51,934 nt of DNA from IMG/VR virus record IMGVR_UViG_3300037340_000128, positions 1 to 51,934 of that record; one strand, given 5' to 3'. This stretch comes from a virus. The notes below the pieces were generated by a model. That model ran no database searches, was not told the origin of the DNA, and was given only the letters and a program-made list of their open reading frames with translations. Below are positions 7,786 through 16,026 of this stretch, piece by piece. The stretch's first letter is position 1; each line of letters begins with the position of its first letter. The position numbers and the translations under genes were made by a program.

Positions 7786-9282
7786 TTACGAATACGCAGC
7801 GAAGCCATAGCGCGGCTGTGGAGAAGTCGCGCCGTACTTATAGGGTTTGCTTCCGGAGGTGAGGATAACGGTTTCCGTGAGGGTAAGGCCTTCGCTCGCA
7901 ACCTGGAGATCCTCGGTAACGGTCGAATCATCCACCGTCGTCTGGTTCGCCTCCTGCTGGAGGACGCTTTGCATGAGGTCGGTGAACGTAATCACATCCG
8001 AGCCGATGCACTCGATTTGGTACTCGAGCTTCCCGTTCGGGCCGGGGGCGTACCCTACCGCCTCGATGCGCTTGATGATGAGGCTTTCATCAATGCCGAA
8101 TGCGGGAAGGTTGACCGTGATCGCCTGGCCGATGGCAAGTCCGGGGACGAGGGTGTTGAATTTTACGTCGTACACGGGATGCCCGAACTGCAATATCTGG
8201 GCTGTCGCGCGCGCTTGGGCTTCGGGGACGCTAAGAATCTTGGTGTCCGTAATCACGCCCTGATATTCTCCGTATGTCGCAATGCTCGCAGCGTCCGAGG
8301 CGTGGGCGATGATGGGCACTTTCGCGGTTCCGTAAACCTTAACGGTCTGCCCGCTTGAAGGGGCACCGGCGGTGAACTGAATCCAGCGCTGCGCGGAGTT
8401 ATACATGACCTGGAAGCTCGCGGGGTCATCTTGGTTGGCGATGCCGACGGTCTGTGGAGTGCCGTTGAGCGTCACAGTTATCGGTACGGCTTCGTAGGAC
8501 ACAGCCGTGGGCGAATAGTAGGGATACGAAACGCTGAAGAACTGCCGTATCCCGTCGGTCATGAAGGTGTCGGCGGTCGTTATGGCGGTGAAGGTCTTAG
8601 GATACGTCCCGCCGATGACGAAGACGCTGTTCTGCATGTTCGTCAGGTTCTGGTCTACGTCGAGCGAATTCCATTCGATGTTGCCGGACGTGCCGTCAAC
8701 GGTGATGGGCGCGACGCCGCCCTCTCCCACGCCGTCGTCAACGTCACCCAAGAAAAAGTGGATGTCTTGGTTCGGGTCGATGTACCAGTCCCAACCGATC
8801 AAATTGGCGAGCGACTGGAGCGCTTTCGAGGGCTGCTGGTAGTTGAATTTGACCGTAGGGATGAGGAAGTTCCCATACTGGACGTGGTTGGTGGTGAACC
8901 CTTTTCCCGCCGCGAAGTTGGCGACGATATCGAGCACAATGTCATGTGGGTCGATCTGGGAGTAATTCTTCTTGACAAGGGTTCCATTGAATAAATAGCC
9001 CCAGTCGGTGCAAGTGATCTGCCACGTAAGCATCAGCCCTTCGATGGTCGCCTCGGTCTCGGTTACCGTTCCAGCCCAAATCAGGCCGGTGGAATCGTAG
9101 AGGTTGACGGTGTCGCCGACGACGGGAACTGTCTTCGCGGGATACGTCTGGCCGGAACCGATGCGGACGTTAAATTTCAGCGTGCCCACGTCCTTCGTCA
9201 GTTGGCTCACGGCGTCGATTGATTTCCAGTCAACCGATGAACTGATATCAGAACCACCGCATGTTATATAAACGGGATTCAT
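7786..9282 (-). CDS. Baseplate hub / tail-tip protein
   Basis: A 498-residue protein whose first 240 residues resemble phage hub proteins (gp27/late-control-D type): VGDTVNLYDSTGLIWAGTVT and ADIV-like repeats such as DPHDIVLDIVANFAAGKGF, then QSLANLIGWDWYIDP. The C-terminal part has a helical stretch (DLMQSVLQQEANQTTVDDST) as in tail proteins that contact the tape measure. It follows the tape measure gene by one base. No peptidase motif was recognised. Confidence 0.65.
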   Translation of the reverse strand: MNPVYITCGGSDISSSVDWKSIDAVSQLTKDVGTLKFNVRIGSGQTYPAKTVPVVGDTVNLYDSTGLIWAGTVTETEATIEGLMLTWQITCTDWGYLFNGTLVKKNYSQIDPHDIVLDIVANFAAGKGFTTNHVQYGNFLIPTVKFNYQQPSKALQSLANLIGWDWYIDPNQDIHFFLGDVDDGVGEGGVAPITVDGTSGNIEWNSLDVDQNLTNMQNSVFVIGGTYPKTFTAITTADTFMTDGIRQFFSVSYPYYSPTAVSYEAVPITVTLNGTPQTVGIANQDDPASFQVMYNSAQRWIQFTAGAPSSGQTVKVYGTAKVPIIAHASDAASIATYGEYQGVITDTKILSVPEAQARATAQILQFGHPVYDVKFNTLVPGLAIGQAITVNLPAFGIDESLIIKRIEAVGYAPGPNGKLEYQIECIGSDVITFTDLMQSVLQQEANQTTVDDSTVTEDLQVASEGLTLTETVILTSGSKPYKYGATSPQPRYGFAAYS

Positions 9283-9283
9283 G

Positions 9284-10999
9284 TCATAGCGCGTAGCCGG
9301 TTACCTTAAGCCCCCGGAGTACCTGTTTCGCAAGCTGCTGCGCGATCATGTTCGCGCCCTGCGAATCAAGATAGTTCCCGCCATTGATGTTCACAACGAT
9401 CTGCTGGCTGCCCGACGCGCCTCCGCCGAATCTCGAAGATGAAAGCGGCACGATGGCTTCAGGCCCGCTTTCGCCGATGAGCGCGACCGTCGGCACGGAC
9501 ACGATGCCGCCCTGGGCAAGATGCGGGATCTGTGGGATATCAAAACCGATATTCACTGCAGGAGTGCCGATGCTCGTGCCGGGAATCTTGATCGCGGGAA
9601 TGCTGATGTGCAATCCGTCGATAGCCGTAATGAGCCCGTTAATCAAGTCAATGACGTTATTAATGTCGGTCTTCAGCCCACTGATGATGGTCTGCCAGAT
9701 GTTGGAAAAGAAATTGGCGATGTCCGTCCAGATAGCTTCGGTGTCGGCCTTCAGGTTGTTCCAGTTGAGGACGATGAGGGCAACGAGCGCGACAACCGAG
9801 ACTGCCAATAAGCCGATGGGCGAAGCAAGAGCCCCGATCACGACGCCGATGACTGCAATGACGGGCGTCACGGTAATGATCGCCACGCCGATGAGGCCGA
9901 TGAGCAAGAGAAGCGCAGCGAGCGCAGCCGAACCGATGACGATGGCGTCGGTCAGTTTAGGATGCTCGGTTGCCCATGCGCTAACGTCCGCGATGATGGG
10001 TCCGAGGTCTTTTGCGAGCGCGTCAAATAAAGGTAGGAGGTCGTTCCCGATCACGATCCCGAGGGATGTGAGCTGGTTTTCCATCTGGGTGAGCGCCCCG
10101 CCCTGCGCGTTCGCGGCTGCGGTCGCCAATCCCCCGATGGAACCCGAAAGGGTTTGTAAAATGATCTGATCCGCGCCCGCTGTGTTCCCCACTTTCGCCA
10201 TGTTCTCGATGATGGTGACGGTCGCCGCCGGGAAATCAATATTCCCTTGCCGGATGAGCTGGTTCAATCCCGCAACAGGGTCGGTCAAGGCGTTCGTGAG
10301 CATCCTCGTCGCGTTCGGGAGGTCGGTTCCCATCTTGGTCGCCAAGTCCGCCGCCATGACGGTCGTTTCTTGGTACGAACCCTGCAACTGCTTGTGACTC
10401 AAAATGAGCGCTGCGGATGAGAGGACGTCCTGTTGTGTGAAAAGGGTTGTGGACTGAACCTGCTCGGCGTAGGCCTGGATCGCGGAAAGGGGGATTGCCG
10501 AGCCGGTATCTTTTAATATCTGTATGATCTGCGCGGAGGTTTCGTCCCAGTTGCTTGCCGCTCCGATGGCATCTCCGATGCCGCTCTTGATGGCGAGGAA
10601 CGCAATGCCCGCGATGGCAGCCATGCCCGCATAAGCGCCGGCGGAACTCGTAGTGGCTTCTTCGCTCGATGAAGCAATCTCGGCGTTCGCCTCCGCTATG
10701 ACGGCGGCAGCTTCTTGCGCGCTCACGCCTTCTTCCACCATGACTTGGGTCATCTCGTCTGATGTGGAGTTCACGATATCGGCAGCGACAGCAAAAGACT
10801 GCTGTTGCGTCAGCAGTGCGTTTTCTATCTCGCCCGTCGTCTCGTTAACCTGCAAGCCAAATTCTTCGAAGCTCGCGCTCGCCGCTTCGGTCGTCGCTGC
10901 GGCTTCCTCGGACATTGCGCTCAAGGATTGGCCGATCTCGTCGAGCGTTGCGGAAGCTCCATCGACGGCTGAGATCAAGATTTGGAGAACCGTGTCCAT
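9284..10999 (-). CDS. Tail tape measure protein
   Basis: A 571-residue protein with a coiled N-terminal part rich in Ala/Glu/Ser (residues 1-110), a conserved TMP-type core (GTDLPNATRMLTNALTDPVA at about 230), and a cluster of hydrophobic segments (about 350-420). The C-terminus has the GESGPEAIVPL motif common in tape measure proteins. At the usual 1.5 angstrom per residue it predicts a tail of roughly 85 nm, short for a siphovirus. It sits between the chaperones and the hub as expected. Confidence 0.85.
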   Translation of the reverse strand: MDTVLQILISAVDGASATLDEIGQSLSAMSEEAAATTEAASASFEEFGLQVNETTGEIENALLTQQQSFAVAADIVNSTSDEMTQVMVEEGVSAQEAAAVIAEANAEIASSSEEATTSSAGAYAGMAAIAGIAFLAIKSGIGDAIGAASNWDETSAQIIQILKDTGSAIPLSAIQAYAEQVQSTTLFTQQDVLSSAALILSHKQLQGSYQETTVMAADLATKMGTDLPNATRMLTNALTDPVAGLNQLIRQGNIDFPAATVTIIENMAKVGNTAGADQIILQTLSGSIGGLATAAANAQGGALTQMENQLTSLGIVIGNDLLPLFDALAKDLGPIIADVSAWATEHPKLTDAIVIGSAALAALLLLIGLIGVAIITVTPVIAVIGVVIGALASPIGLLAVSVVALVALIVLNWNNLKADTEAIWTDIANFFSNIWQTIISGLKTDINNVIDLINGLITAIDGLHISIPAIKIPGTSIGTPAVNIGFDIPQIPHLAQGGIVSVPTVALIGESGPEAIVPLSSSRFGGGASGSQQIVVNINGGNYLDSQGANMIAQQLAKQVLRGLKVTGYAL

Positions 11000-11005
11000 C
11001 GCGGG

Positions 11006-11143
11006 TTAGGTTTTGAGATATTTTGCTGCCGCGTCGTAAACCTTCTTGTGCTGCTTCGCACGATACATAGCTCCGCCGATGATGAACGCAAAGAGGGTAA
11101 GAGGGATTCCGCCGAATATGAGCAGGATGATGAATGTTTCCAT
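11006..11143 (-). CDS. 45-residue membrane protein
   Basis: Frame starting METFIILLIFGGIPLTLFAF with one transmembrane helix and a basic C-terminus (YRAKQHKKVYDAAAKYLK). It lies between the tail chaperones and the tape measure gene. The leader has AAGGTCGAAACCAAC about 25 bases before the ATG, the element shared with other genes here, and no Shine-Dalgarno. Function unknown. Confidence 0.6.
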   Translation of the reverse strand: METFIILLIFGGIPLTLFAFIIGGAMYRAKQHKKVYDAAAKYLKT

Positions 11144-11203
11144 GAAATTGAAATAGTTGGTTTCGACCTTGCTCAAGAACTATGCCTGACGATGGTTAAT
11201 GCG

Positions 11204-11679
11204 TCAAGACTTGGTGCGGCGCTTCATTTCATCGCTTTCTTCTTGGAGCATCAGCAAAATGCTGCGGATCATGCGGTACGGAGCTTCGAGGTATTGTTCA
11301 TATCCCCAACCCAGCTCACGGCAAACGAGTATGCAAATCTGCTCCTGGCTCAGCTCGGCCCTGCCTTTGACGAAGAATTCGTGCCAGGCTAATTCTTCGT
11401 CTTCTGAAAATTTACGAGCTTCGTAACTTCCTGCACGATGAAGAGGTAGTCTTCCATCGGCAGATCCTGCGCAAGCTCGGATACTTTCTCGCTGTTGCCG
11501 TCGATGGAAATGACCGCAACGTCGATGAGGTTCAAGCCCTTCTCGACGTTATCCGCGGCGGTGGGTGTCGTGGGGACTGCTTTCATGATCGGGAGGAACT
11601 CGCGGGCAGTGATGTACTCCTTCAGGACGACCTTGTGGCCGCCGGGAGTTTCTAACTGTTTCGTTTGTCTGTCTGACAT
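11204..11679 (-). CDS. Tail assembly chaperone, -1 frameshift product
   Basis: The shorter chaperone frame contains A AAT TTT (minus strand, bases 11413-11407), a perfect X XXY YYZ slippery heptamer, in the correct phase four codons before its last sense codon. A -1 shift there joins it to an open frame of 67 codons starting SEDEELAWHEFFVKGRAELS and ending at 11204, giving a protein of about 158 residues. Tailed phages commonly make two chaperones this way (lambda G and GT type), and the tape measure gene is next but one. The extension has no start codon of its own at the right place, which supports the frameshift. Confidence 0.85.
11389..11679 (-). CDS. Tail assembly chaperone (G-like)
   Basis: A 96-residue protein beginning MSDRQTKQLETPGGHKVVLK and ending VNFQKTKN. 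Position between the tail tube gene and the tape measure gene, small acidic helical nature and the slippery site near its 3' end identify it as the shorter tail assembly chaperone, which coats the tape measure during tail assembly. The leader (TTCAAACCAAATCCTCACCA) has no Shine-Dalgarno. Confidence 0.75.
   Translation of the reverse strand: MSDRQTKQLETPGGHKVVLKEYITAREFLPIMKAVPTTPTAADNVEKGLNLIDVAVISIDGNSEKVSELAQDLPMEDYLFIVQEVTKLVNFQKTKN
11407..11413 (-). promoter_or_regulatory. Programmed -1 ribosomal slippery site A AAT TTT
   Basis: Read on the minus strand in frame as GTA AAT TTT CAG. After slipping, the ribosome reads on into 67 further sense codons. The heptamer follows the X XXY YYZ rule used by tailed-phage chaperone genes. 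Confidence 0.8.
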
Positions 11680-11726
11680 TTGGTGAGGATTTGGTTTGAA
11701 GGGGCAGCCGACATGCCGCCCCGTGA

Positions 11727-13118
11727 CTAAACTGCGGTAGCCGTCGAATTTGTGGTGACGATATTTGCCATCTCTGAATTCGCCGTGCTATAGGAGCACG
11801 AAAACTTTATCGTCTGGTAGACAAGATCTTTGATCTTGATGGGACGCGAGAATTCCGTGAAGTAAACCTGGTCAAGCGTTATGGCGATTGCCGGATTAGC
11901 TGCGCTTCCAATGGTCACATCCGTATTCACGATGCTCACGAGCAATGCCTGCGCGGCATTCGGGGTGGCGAGTGCCTGCGTCTTGAAGTCGGATTCGTTC
12001 TGCCAAATGGCTTCGAGCGTGCCGGACATCTTGAATTCTTTATTCAAGAAGTCGATGGGAGCCGTGGCGCCGAGGACATCATCATCTTCAAGGCTCGCAT
12101 CGGCAATGAGCTTGAAAGATTTGAGCTGAACGACTGCTGGCCCAAAGGTTATCGCGGCCATTGCTCCCGTGGTCGCCGCGGAGAGAGTGAACGAGCTCGC
12201 GGAAACGATAGCTGCCACGGTTGCGCCGGCAGGAACATACTTGCCGGTTACCGTCATTCCCACTTTGATCAGGTTCGTGTTGATGCTCAATGCCGTCACG
12301 GCGGTCGTGCTCGATGCGGTGCCTGATGCGGCAAGCGAACCGAACGTGAGGTCTGAAGCGTTACCGGTGCTTGCACTGGAGAGATCAAACGCAGTTGCGG
12401 AAACTATCGTTGCCACCGTCACCCCGCTCGGGATATTTGTGCCCACCACGGTCATGCCAACTTTGATTTTGTCCGTAGGGATGCTCAATGCCGTCACATG
12501 GACCGTGCTGGCCGCCGTGCCGGTCGCGGCGAAGACACTCACCAGTCCCGCCGTCGTCGGTGCGCTGGCGAACGTCATGTACTGCGGGAGGAAGCGGTTC
12601 TCGGTAGCGATGGAAGGGCTGAACGTGCTCTGCGAAACGCCTTTCAATGCTTTGACGGACAGCGAGAGCTCGACGAACTTCTTGAGCTCCACATCCAAAT
12701 CCATCTTGTGGATGACGCCTAACGCGTGGGAGTAGTCAACGCCTGAAAGCGGATCATGCAGGAAGAACGTGAGCGACTGGTGCTGTGCCGACTCGCCTAC
12801 GGTCGTCGTGTGGTCGTAGATGGTCGTTTCGCCCGAATGCGTCGCGTCGGCATCAACCCCGAACATCGCAAGGAGCATCGTGGGAAGCGATTCCGAAGTC
12901 GCGGGGACTTTGATCGTCCCTTCGACCCAGTTCTTTATGCGGAATTCCGCAACATGGTCTTCAATGATGCCGTACGCCTCATCCTGCTTCACGTTCTCGA
13001 ATTTCTCGTCAAGCACGGCGTCCGCGAATGGGAGCCAATGGCTCGCCGATGTCTTGGCTGTGCCGCGCGTGGTTTCTTTGGCGATACCCAGACTAAAGAG
13101 TCTTCCTATTCCTTTCAT
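11727..13118 (-). CDS. Major tail (tube) protein with two inserted beta domains
   Basis: A 463-residue protein. The N-terminal part (about 1-185) and C-terminal part (about 325-463) resemble siphovirus tail tube proteins (start MKGIGRLFSLGIAKETTRGT). Between them are two tandem related domains, each with the pattern KVGMTV.G..(I/V)P.G.TVA.IVSA..F.LS.A.TG. The same pattern occurs in two head genes nearby, so these are probably surface-exposed add-on domains. The gene precedes the chaperones as expected. The leader AACGAATAACCA has no Shine-Dalgarno. Confidence 0.75.
   Translation of the reverse strand: MKGIGRLFSLGIAKETTRGTAKTSASHWLPFADAVLDEKFENVKQDEAYGIIEDHVAEFRIKNWVEGTIKVPATSESLPTMLLAMFGVDADATHSGETTIYDHTTTVGESAQHQSLTFFLHDPLSGVDYSHALGVIHKMDLDVELKKFVELSLSVKALKGVSQSTFSPSIATENRFLPQYMTFASAPTTAGLVSVFAATGTAASTVHVTALSIPTDKIKVGMTVVGTNIPSGVTVATIVSATAFDLSSASTGNASDLTFGSLAASGTASSTTAVTALSINTNLIKVGMTVTGKYVPAGATVAAIVSASSFTLSAATTGAMAAITFGPAVVQLKSFKLIADASLEDDDVLGATAPIDFLNKEFKMSGTLEAIWQNESDFKTQALATPNAAQALLVSIVNTDVTIGSAANPAIAITLDQVYFTEFSRPIKIKDLVYQTIKFSCSYSTANSEMANIVTTNSTATAV
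12939..12950. repeat. Palindrome GCGGAATTCCGC, copy 3 (variant centre)
   Basis: Same arms as the other copies with AT in the centre, inside the tail tube gene. This could be chance; it is listed because the 3' AA flank is also present. Confidence 0.5.
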
Positions 13119-13121
13119 TGG

Positions 13122-13361
13122 TTATTCGTTATTGGTTTCTGATTCACCGACCTTTTCTGCCGCTACCGGCTTCCGTCTTGCGAGGTAGATCGCGTCCGCG
13201 TCTTGCTTCGTGGCTGCGCGGACGGATATGGACTGATAGCCGTTCGACTGGGGATAGAAATACTCGTTCTCAAGCACCGACACGGCTTTGATGCTTGTCG
13301 GCTGGACTTCTTTGTTGGCGGAGCCTTCCACCATCTTGTTTTGTGCTTCTGGTATATCCAC
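13122..13361 (-). CDS. Small head-tail region protein
   Basis: A 79-residue protein from a GTG start (DIPEAQNKMVEGSANKEVQ after the start), ending GESETNNE. Highly charged; the VSVLENEYFYPQSNGYQSI segment is probably beta. It lies between the tail terminator and tail tube genes. The family was not recognised. The leader AAACCTAATTACCAACAAC is A/C-rich with no Shine-Dalgarno. Confidence 0.5.
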   Translation of the reverse strand: MDIPEAQNKMVEGSANKEVQPTSIKAVSVLENEYFYPQSNGYQSISVRAATKQDADAIYLARRKPVAAEKVGESETNNE

Positions 13362-13378
13362 GTTGTTGGTAATTAGGT

Positions 13379-13849
13379 TTATTGATGAACGGAACTGGGT
13401 ACAAGTGCTTTTGCCTTAAGACTAACCGCGAACACGACATATGTCACGCTCGCGCTACTCACAGGCCCCGGAGGGTCAAGAATGGCCGGTTGGACGCCGC
13501 CCACGGCCATCCCCTGTAAGGTGAGGTCGTTGTCGAACACCTGGAGCACGGCATCCATCAGGCCTTCAAGGTAGGTCGGGTCGGTTTTGGGAAGATTCTC
13601 CGGTGTCGTTACCACTCCCACGTACCAAGTGTATTCGCGGAGGTTCGTGGCGGTGTCGGCGGGTTCTGAAGCGCTCACGGTTGGAGGAATGATGATGGCC
13701 GAAGGGAACGCGCCCCACGTCCGGTCGAGCGGATTCAGCTTCGTGAAGTCGTCAACGGAGTAGGAACCCAAGGTACCGGCCGTAACGAGCGACTGAAGGT
13801 CGTTCACGATCGCGTTCTTCATGTTCTGAGCAAAGGTAGGACTAGGCAT
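13379..13849 (-). CDS. Tail terminator protein
   Basis: A 156-residue protein placed directly after the HK97 gp10-like gene and before the tail tube gene, where tail terminators (lambda gpU type) lie. It has the expected alpha/beta layout: N-terminal helix, then AFPSAIIIPPTVSASEPADT, YTWYVGVVTT and a C-terminal VTYVVFAVSLKAKALV strand. Assigned mostly by position and size. It overlaps the upstream gene by 8 bases. Confidence 0.6.
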   Translation of the reverse strand: MPSPTFAQNMKNAIVNDLQSLVTAGTLGSYSVDDFTKLNPLDRTWGAFPSAIIIPPTVSASEPADTATNLREYTWYVGVVTTPENLPKTDPTYLEGLMDAVLQVFDNDLTLQGMAVGGVQPAILDPPGPVSSASVTYVVFAVSLKAKALVPSSVHQ

Positions 13850-14306
13850 TAGATTGTGAAACGATTTCTGCGTTTATCTTTTCGAGCGCTTGAACGAAAA
13901 GCGTCTCAATGTCGGGCTGAGATGCGGCTACTATCCGCTCCATGAAAGGATTTGCTTTAGTACCCGGATGATGGACGAGCGTGCCGAAGAACTGGCCGGT
14001 CTCGACGTTCGCAAGCGCGCGTGCCTTCACGGGCCTGATAAGGTGCGGAGCCGTGCCGAACTCAACGAACGGAGCGTAGTTGGCTTTCGGAAACCAGCGG
14101 GCGAACATATTGCCGATTTCGAATCCCCAATTTTGGACAAGATACCCCGTGCGGATCGGAACCGTCGCGCCGGTGGTGAACTTCGCTAAGATGGCCTGCG
14201 CCGCGACGATTGCGTTCTGAATGATGGGCTGGGAGATGGCGGGATACTCTGCGAGAGCATCTTGTAGCGCGGGAAGATTTGGAATTGAAACGGAGAATGT
14301 TGCCAT
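13842..14306 (-). CDS. HK97 gp10-like head-tail connector
   Basis: A 154-residue protein with the family hallmarks PIRTGYLVQNWGF, YAPFVEFGTAPHLIRP and HHPGTKANPFMERI. Family members sit at the portal-tail interface and help join head and tail. Its ATG overlaps the stop of the preceding connector gene by one base. Confidence 0.8.
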   Translation of the reverse strand: MATFSVSIPNLPALQDALAEYPAISQPIIQNAIVAAQAILAKFTTGATVPIRTGYLVQNWGFEIGNMFARWFPKANYAPFVEFGTAPHLIRPVKARALANVETGQFFGTLVHHPGTKANPFMERIVAASQPDIETLFVQALEKINAEIVSQSNA

Positions 14307-15166
14307 TAGAAAGTTGTGAATCGCGTGTAGCGGTTGATAGTGTCCTTATCCATCTGGTCAAGGTCGTTTCTCCAGGAGGTCGTTGCACCAGACATGGATT
14401 CGCTTGCTTTGCCGTCGAGCGGAAGGCGTTTGAAAATTCGCACCGCCACGTTCTCGCAGGTGTTCGAAAGGTCGCTCGGTAACTGATGGGTGGAACCGTC
14501 GCCTGCGTTCTCCCATTTCACCGGGAAGCCAGCAACATACGTCGCCCGCAGCATGTTCGAATAGATCCGCGGCATCGGCCCGTACACCCGTACGATGCCT
14601 GAATAGCCCTGTTGCTCCAATTCAAATTGGTCGGTAATGAAGGCAGTCCAGCTCGGGTTGCTCGGTGTCCCCGCCCGCCATTGGAAGGAAATAAGGCCGC
14701 TGATTTCAAACACGGCTCCAGTCTGAGTAACGCTCGCGGGCTGGCTCATCGTCACGCTGGAGCCAGATACTGAGAGGACTGTCGTTCCCTGCGGAAAGAG
14801 GCCCTGAATGGCGTAGAGAGGCATACCGGCGACGATGCCGCCAGAAGGGGTAACGTTCGCGACGACAGGGGAATTGGTCGTGAGATCGCCAGTAACGATG
14901 AGATAGGTAACTGGCGCGTTGCGGAGTAAAAGGGTTTCCTGCCGGGAGCCGCGCACGCTGTACACTTCGTTCGTGTATTTCTTCTGGACGAAATGCCCGT
15001 CGTTCGGGTATCGCTCTATTCCGCTTTTGCCGCACGCCCGCTCAATGAGGTCGGTCGATGCGTTAATCACGCGCGTAAGAACGGCGTCGTTTTGAATGTT
15101 GTTAAGATTCAGCCGATCTTTGACGCGCTGTAAGGAAGTTAAAGCGTAGGGGGATAGTTGCTCCAT
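14306..15166 (-). CDS. Head-tail connector (gp6-like) with inserted beta domain
   Basis: A 286-residue protein. The start (SLQRVKDRLNLNNIQNDAVL ... RVINASTDLIERACGK) matches phage gp6/connector helical proteins, normally about 100-200 residues. The extra length comes from a central segment with IVAGMPLYAIQGLFPQGTTV followed by VSGSSVTMSQPASV. This is the same G...G..P.GT.V..I.G..VTMS pattern seen in the tail tube and decoration proteins. The rest continues as a beta-rich domain with a helical C-terminus. Confidence 0.7.
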   Translation of the reverse strand: MEQLSPYALTSLQRVKDRLNLNNIQNDAVLTRVINASTDLIERACGKSGIERYPNDGHFVQKKYTNEVYSVRGSRQETLLLRNAPVTYLIVTGDLTTNSPVVANVTPSGGIVAGMPLYAIQGLFPQGTTVLSVSGSSVTMSQPASVTQTGAVFEISGLISFQWRAGTPSNPSWTAFITDQFELEQQGYSGIVRVYGPMPRIYSNMLRATYVAGFPVKWENAGDGSTHQLPSDLSNTCENVAVRIFKRLPLDGKASESMSGATTSWRNDLDQMDKDTINRYTRFTTF

Positions 15167-15191
15167 GAAGTGAGGGAAGTACCCTCGCGAC

Positions 15192-15215
15192 AGGCCTTCT
15201 CAATGGAGAAGACCT
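15192..15215 (-). promoter_or_regulatory. Intergenic stem-loop after the decoration gene
   Basis: AGG-C-CTTCTC (15192-15201) pairs with GAGAAG-A-CCT (15206-15215) around a four-base loop. There is no U run, so it is more likely an mRNA-processing, stability or attenuation hairpin than a full terminator. Confidence 0.5.
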
Positions 15216-15234
15216 GGTTGCGAAGGTTCAAATA

Positions 15235-15882
15235 CTAGGTATTTGAAACCGCGGTGTTCACCGACAGCTCCTGAGCATTGCCGAGAAGAAGATTGGCGAC
15301 GAGTGCAACCACTCCGCCTGCCCCCGTCTGGGTCGGCGTGACAACCGCACGAAGGAACCGCTTCCGGTTAAGGTTGAGGCCTTCGATGCGGGCCAAACCT
15401 TCCTGGCTAAACAAGATTGCCTCCGAGCCCGGGCTTCCCGTTGCCGCGTTGCTCATAGTGATCACGAGTCCGTTGATCGCCGTGATGACGGTATTCGCCG
15501 GAATGTCCACTCCACTAACTGCCTGGCCGACATAGAGTCCGGTCACGCTGTTCATGGTCATGACGTACTTTCCGCTCACGGGTGTCCCCGTAATCGTGAA
15601 AGGTGAAGTCAAAGTGAACCCGATGGCAGTGCTCGTGTTATCGAGCGCGTTGCTCCACGACGTTACTCCGTCGGCGCTCTCCTGGAGAACGACCGCGAGC
15701 GAGAATGCCGTGGTGGACGCGTTCGGAACCGCGATGCAGGCGTAGAGGGCTCCGTTGTCGGACCCCTTGGTATCGACTGGGTTTCCATCCACTGCTACTC
15801 CGGTATTGGCCGTAATAGAGTCCTGCGGCTGAATCGATGCGAATCCGACAACTCCGAGGTGATCGTATACGTTAAAACGCAT
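15235..15882 (-). CDS. Probable head decoration protein
   Basis: A 215-residue protein starting MRFNVYDHLGVVGFASIQPQ, placed directly after the major capsid gene. It is beta-rich and carries the shared add-on pattern LYVGQAVSGVDIPANTVITA with VITMSNAATG. Position and composition suit a capsid-surface protein. The frame is open further upstream, but that part runs through an intergenic hairpin, so the ATG at 15882 is chosen. Confidence 0.6.
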   Translation of the reverse strand: MRFNVYDHLGVVGFASIQPQDSITANTGVAVDGNPVDTKGSDNGALYACIAVPNASTTAFSLAVVLQESADGVTSWSNALDNTSTAIGFTLTSPFTITGTPVSGKYVMTMNSVTGLYVGQAVSGVDIPANTVITAINGLVITMSNAATGSPGSEAILFSQEGLARIEGLNLNRKRFLRAVVTPTQTGAGGVVALVANLLLGNAQELSVNTAVSNT

Positions 15883-15930
15883 TTCAGTGTTTGTTGGCCC
15901 CTGCCTTCCCTCGACTTTAATCGGAAGGGA

Positions 15931-15959
15931 CGAACTTCGCGGATTTCCGCAATAGTTCG
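15931..15959. promoter_or_regulatory. Extended hairpin around palindrome copy 4
   Basis: CGAACT (15931-15936) and AGTTCG (15954-15959) flank the palindrome GCGGATTTCCGC (15939-15950), making one long, almost continuous stem. It sits between the capsid and decoration genes, where a partial stop or RNA processing would set their ratio. Confidence 0.6.
15939..15950. repeat. Palindrome GCGGATTTCCGC, copy 4
   Basis: Exact copy followed by AA, in the gap between the capsid and decoration genes. Confidence 0.85.
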
Positions 15960-16026
15960 ACGGGCGGTTTATGAATCCGTTACCGGCCTGCAATCAGGAA
16001 TAACTACAAGCCGGAACTGGAGTAGC

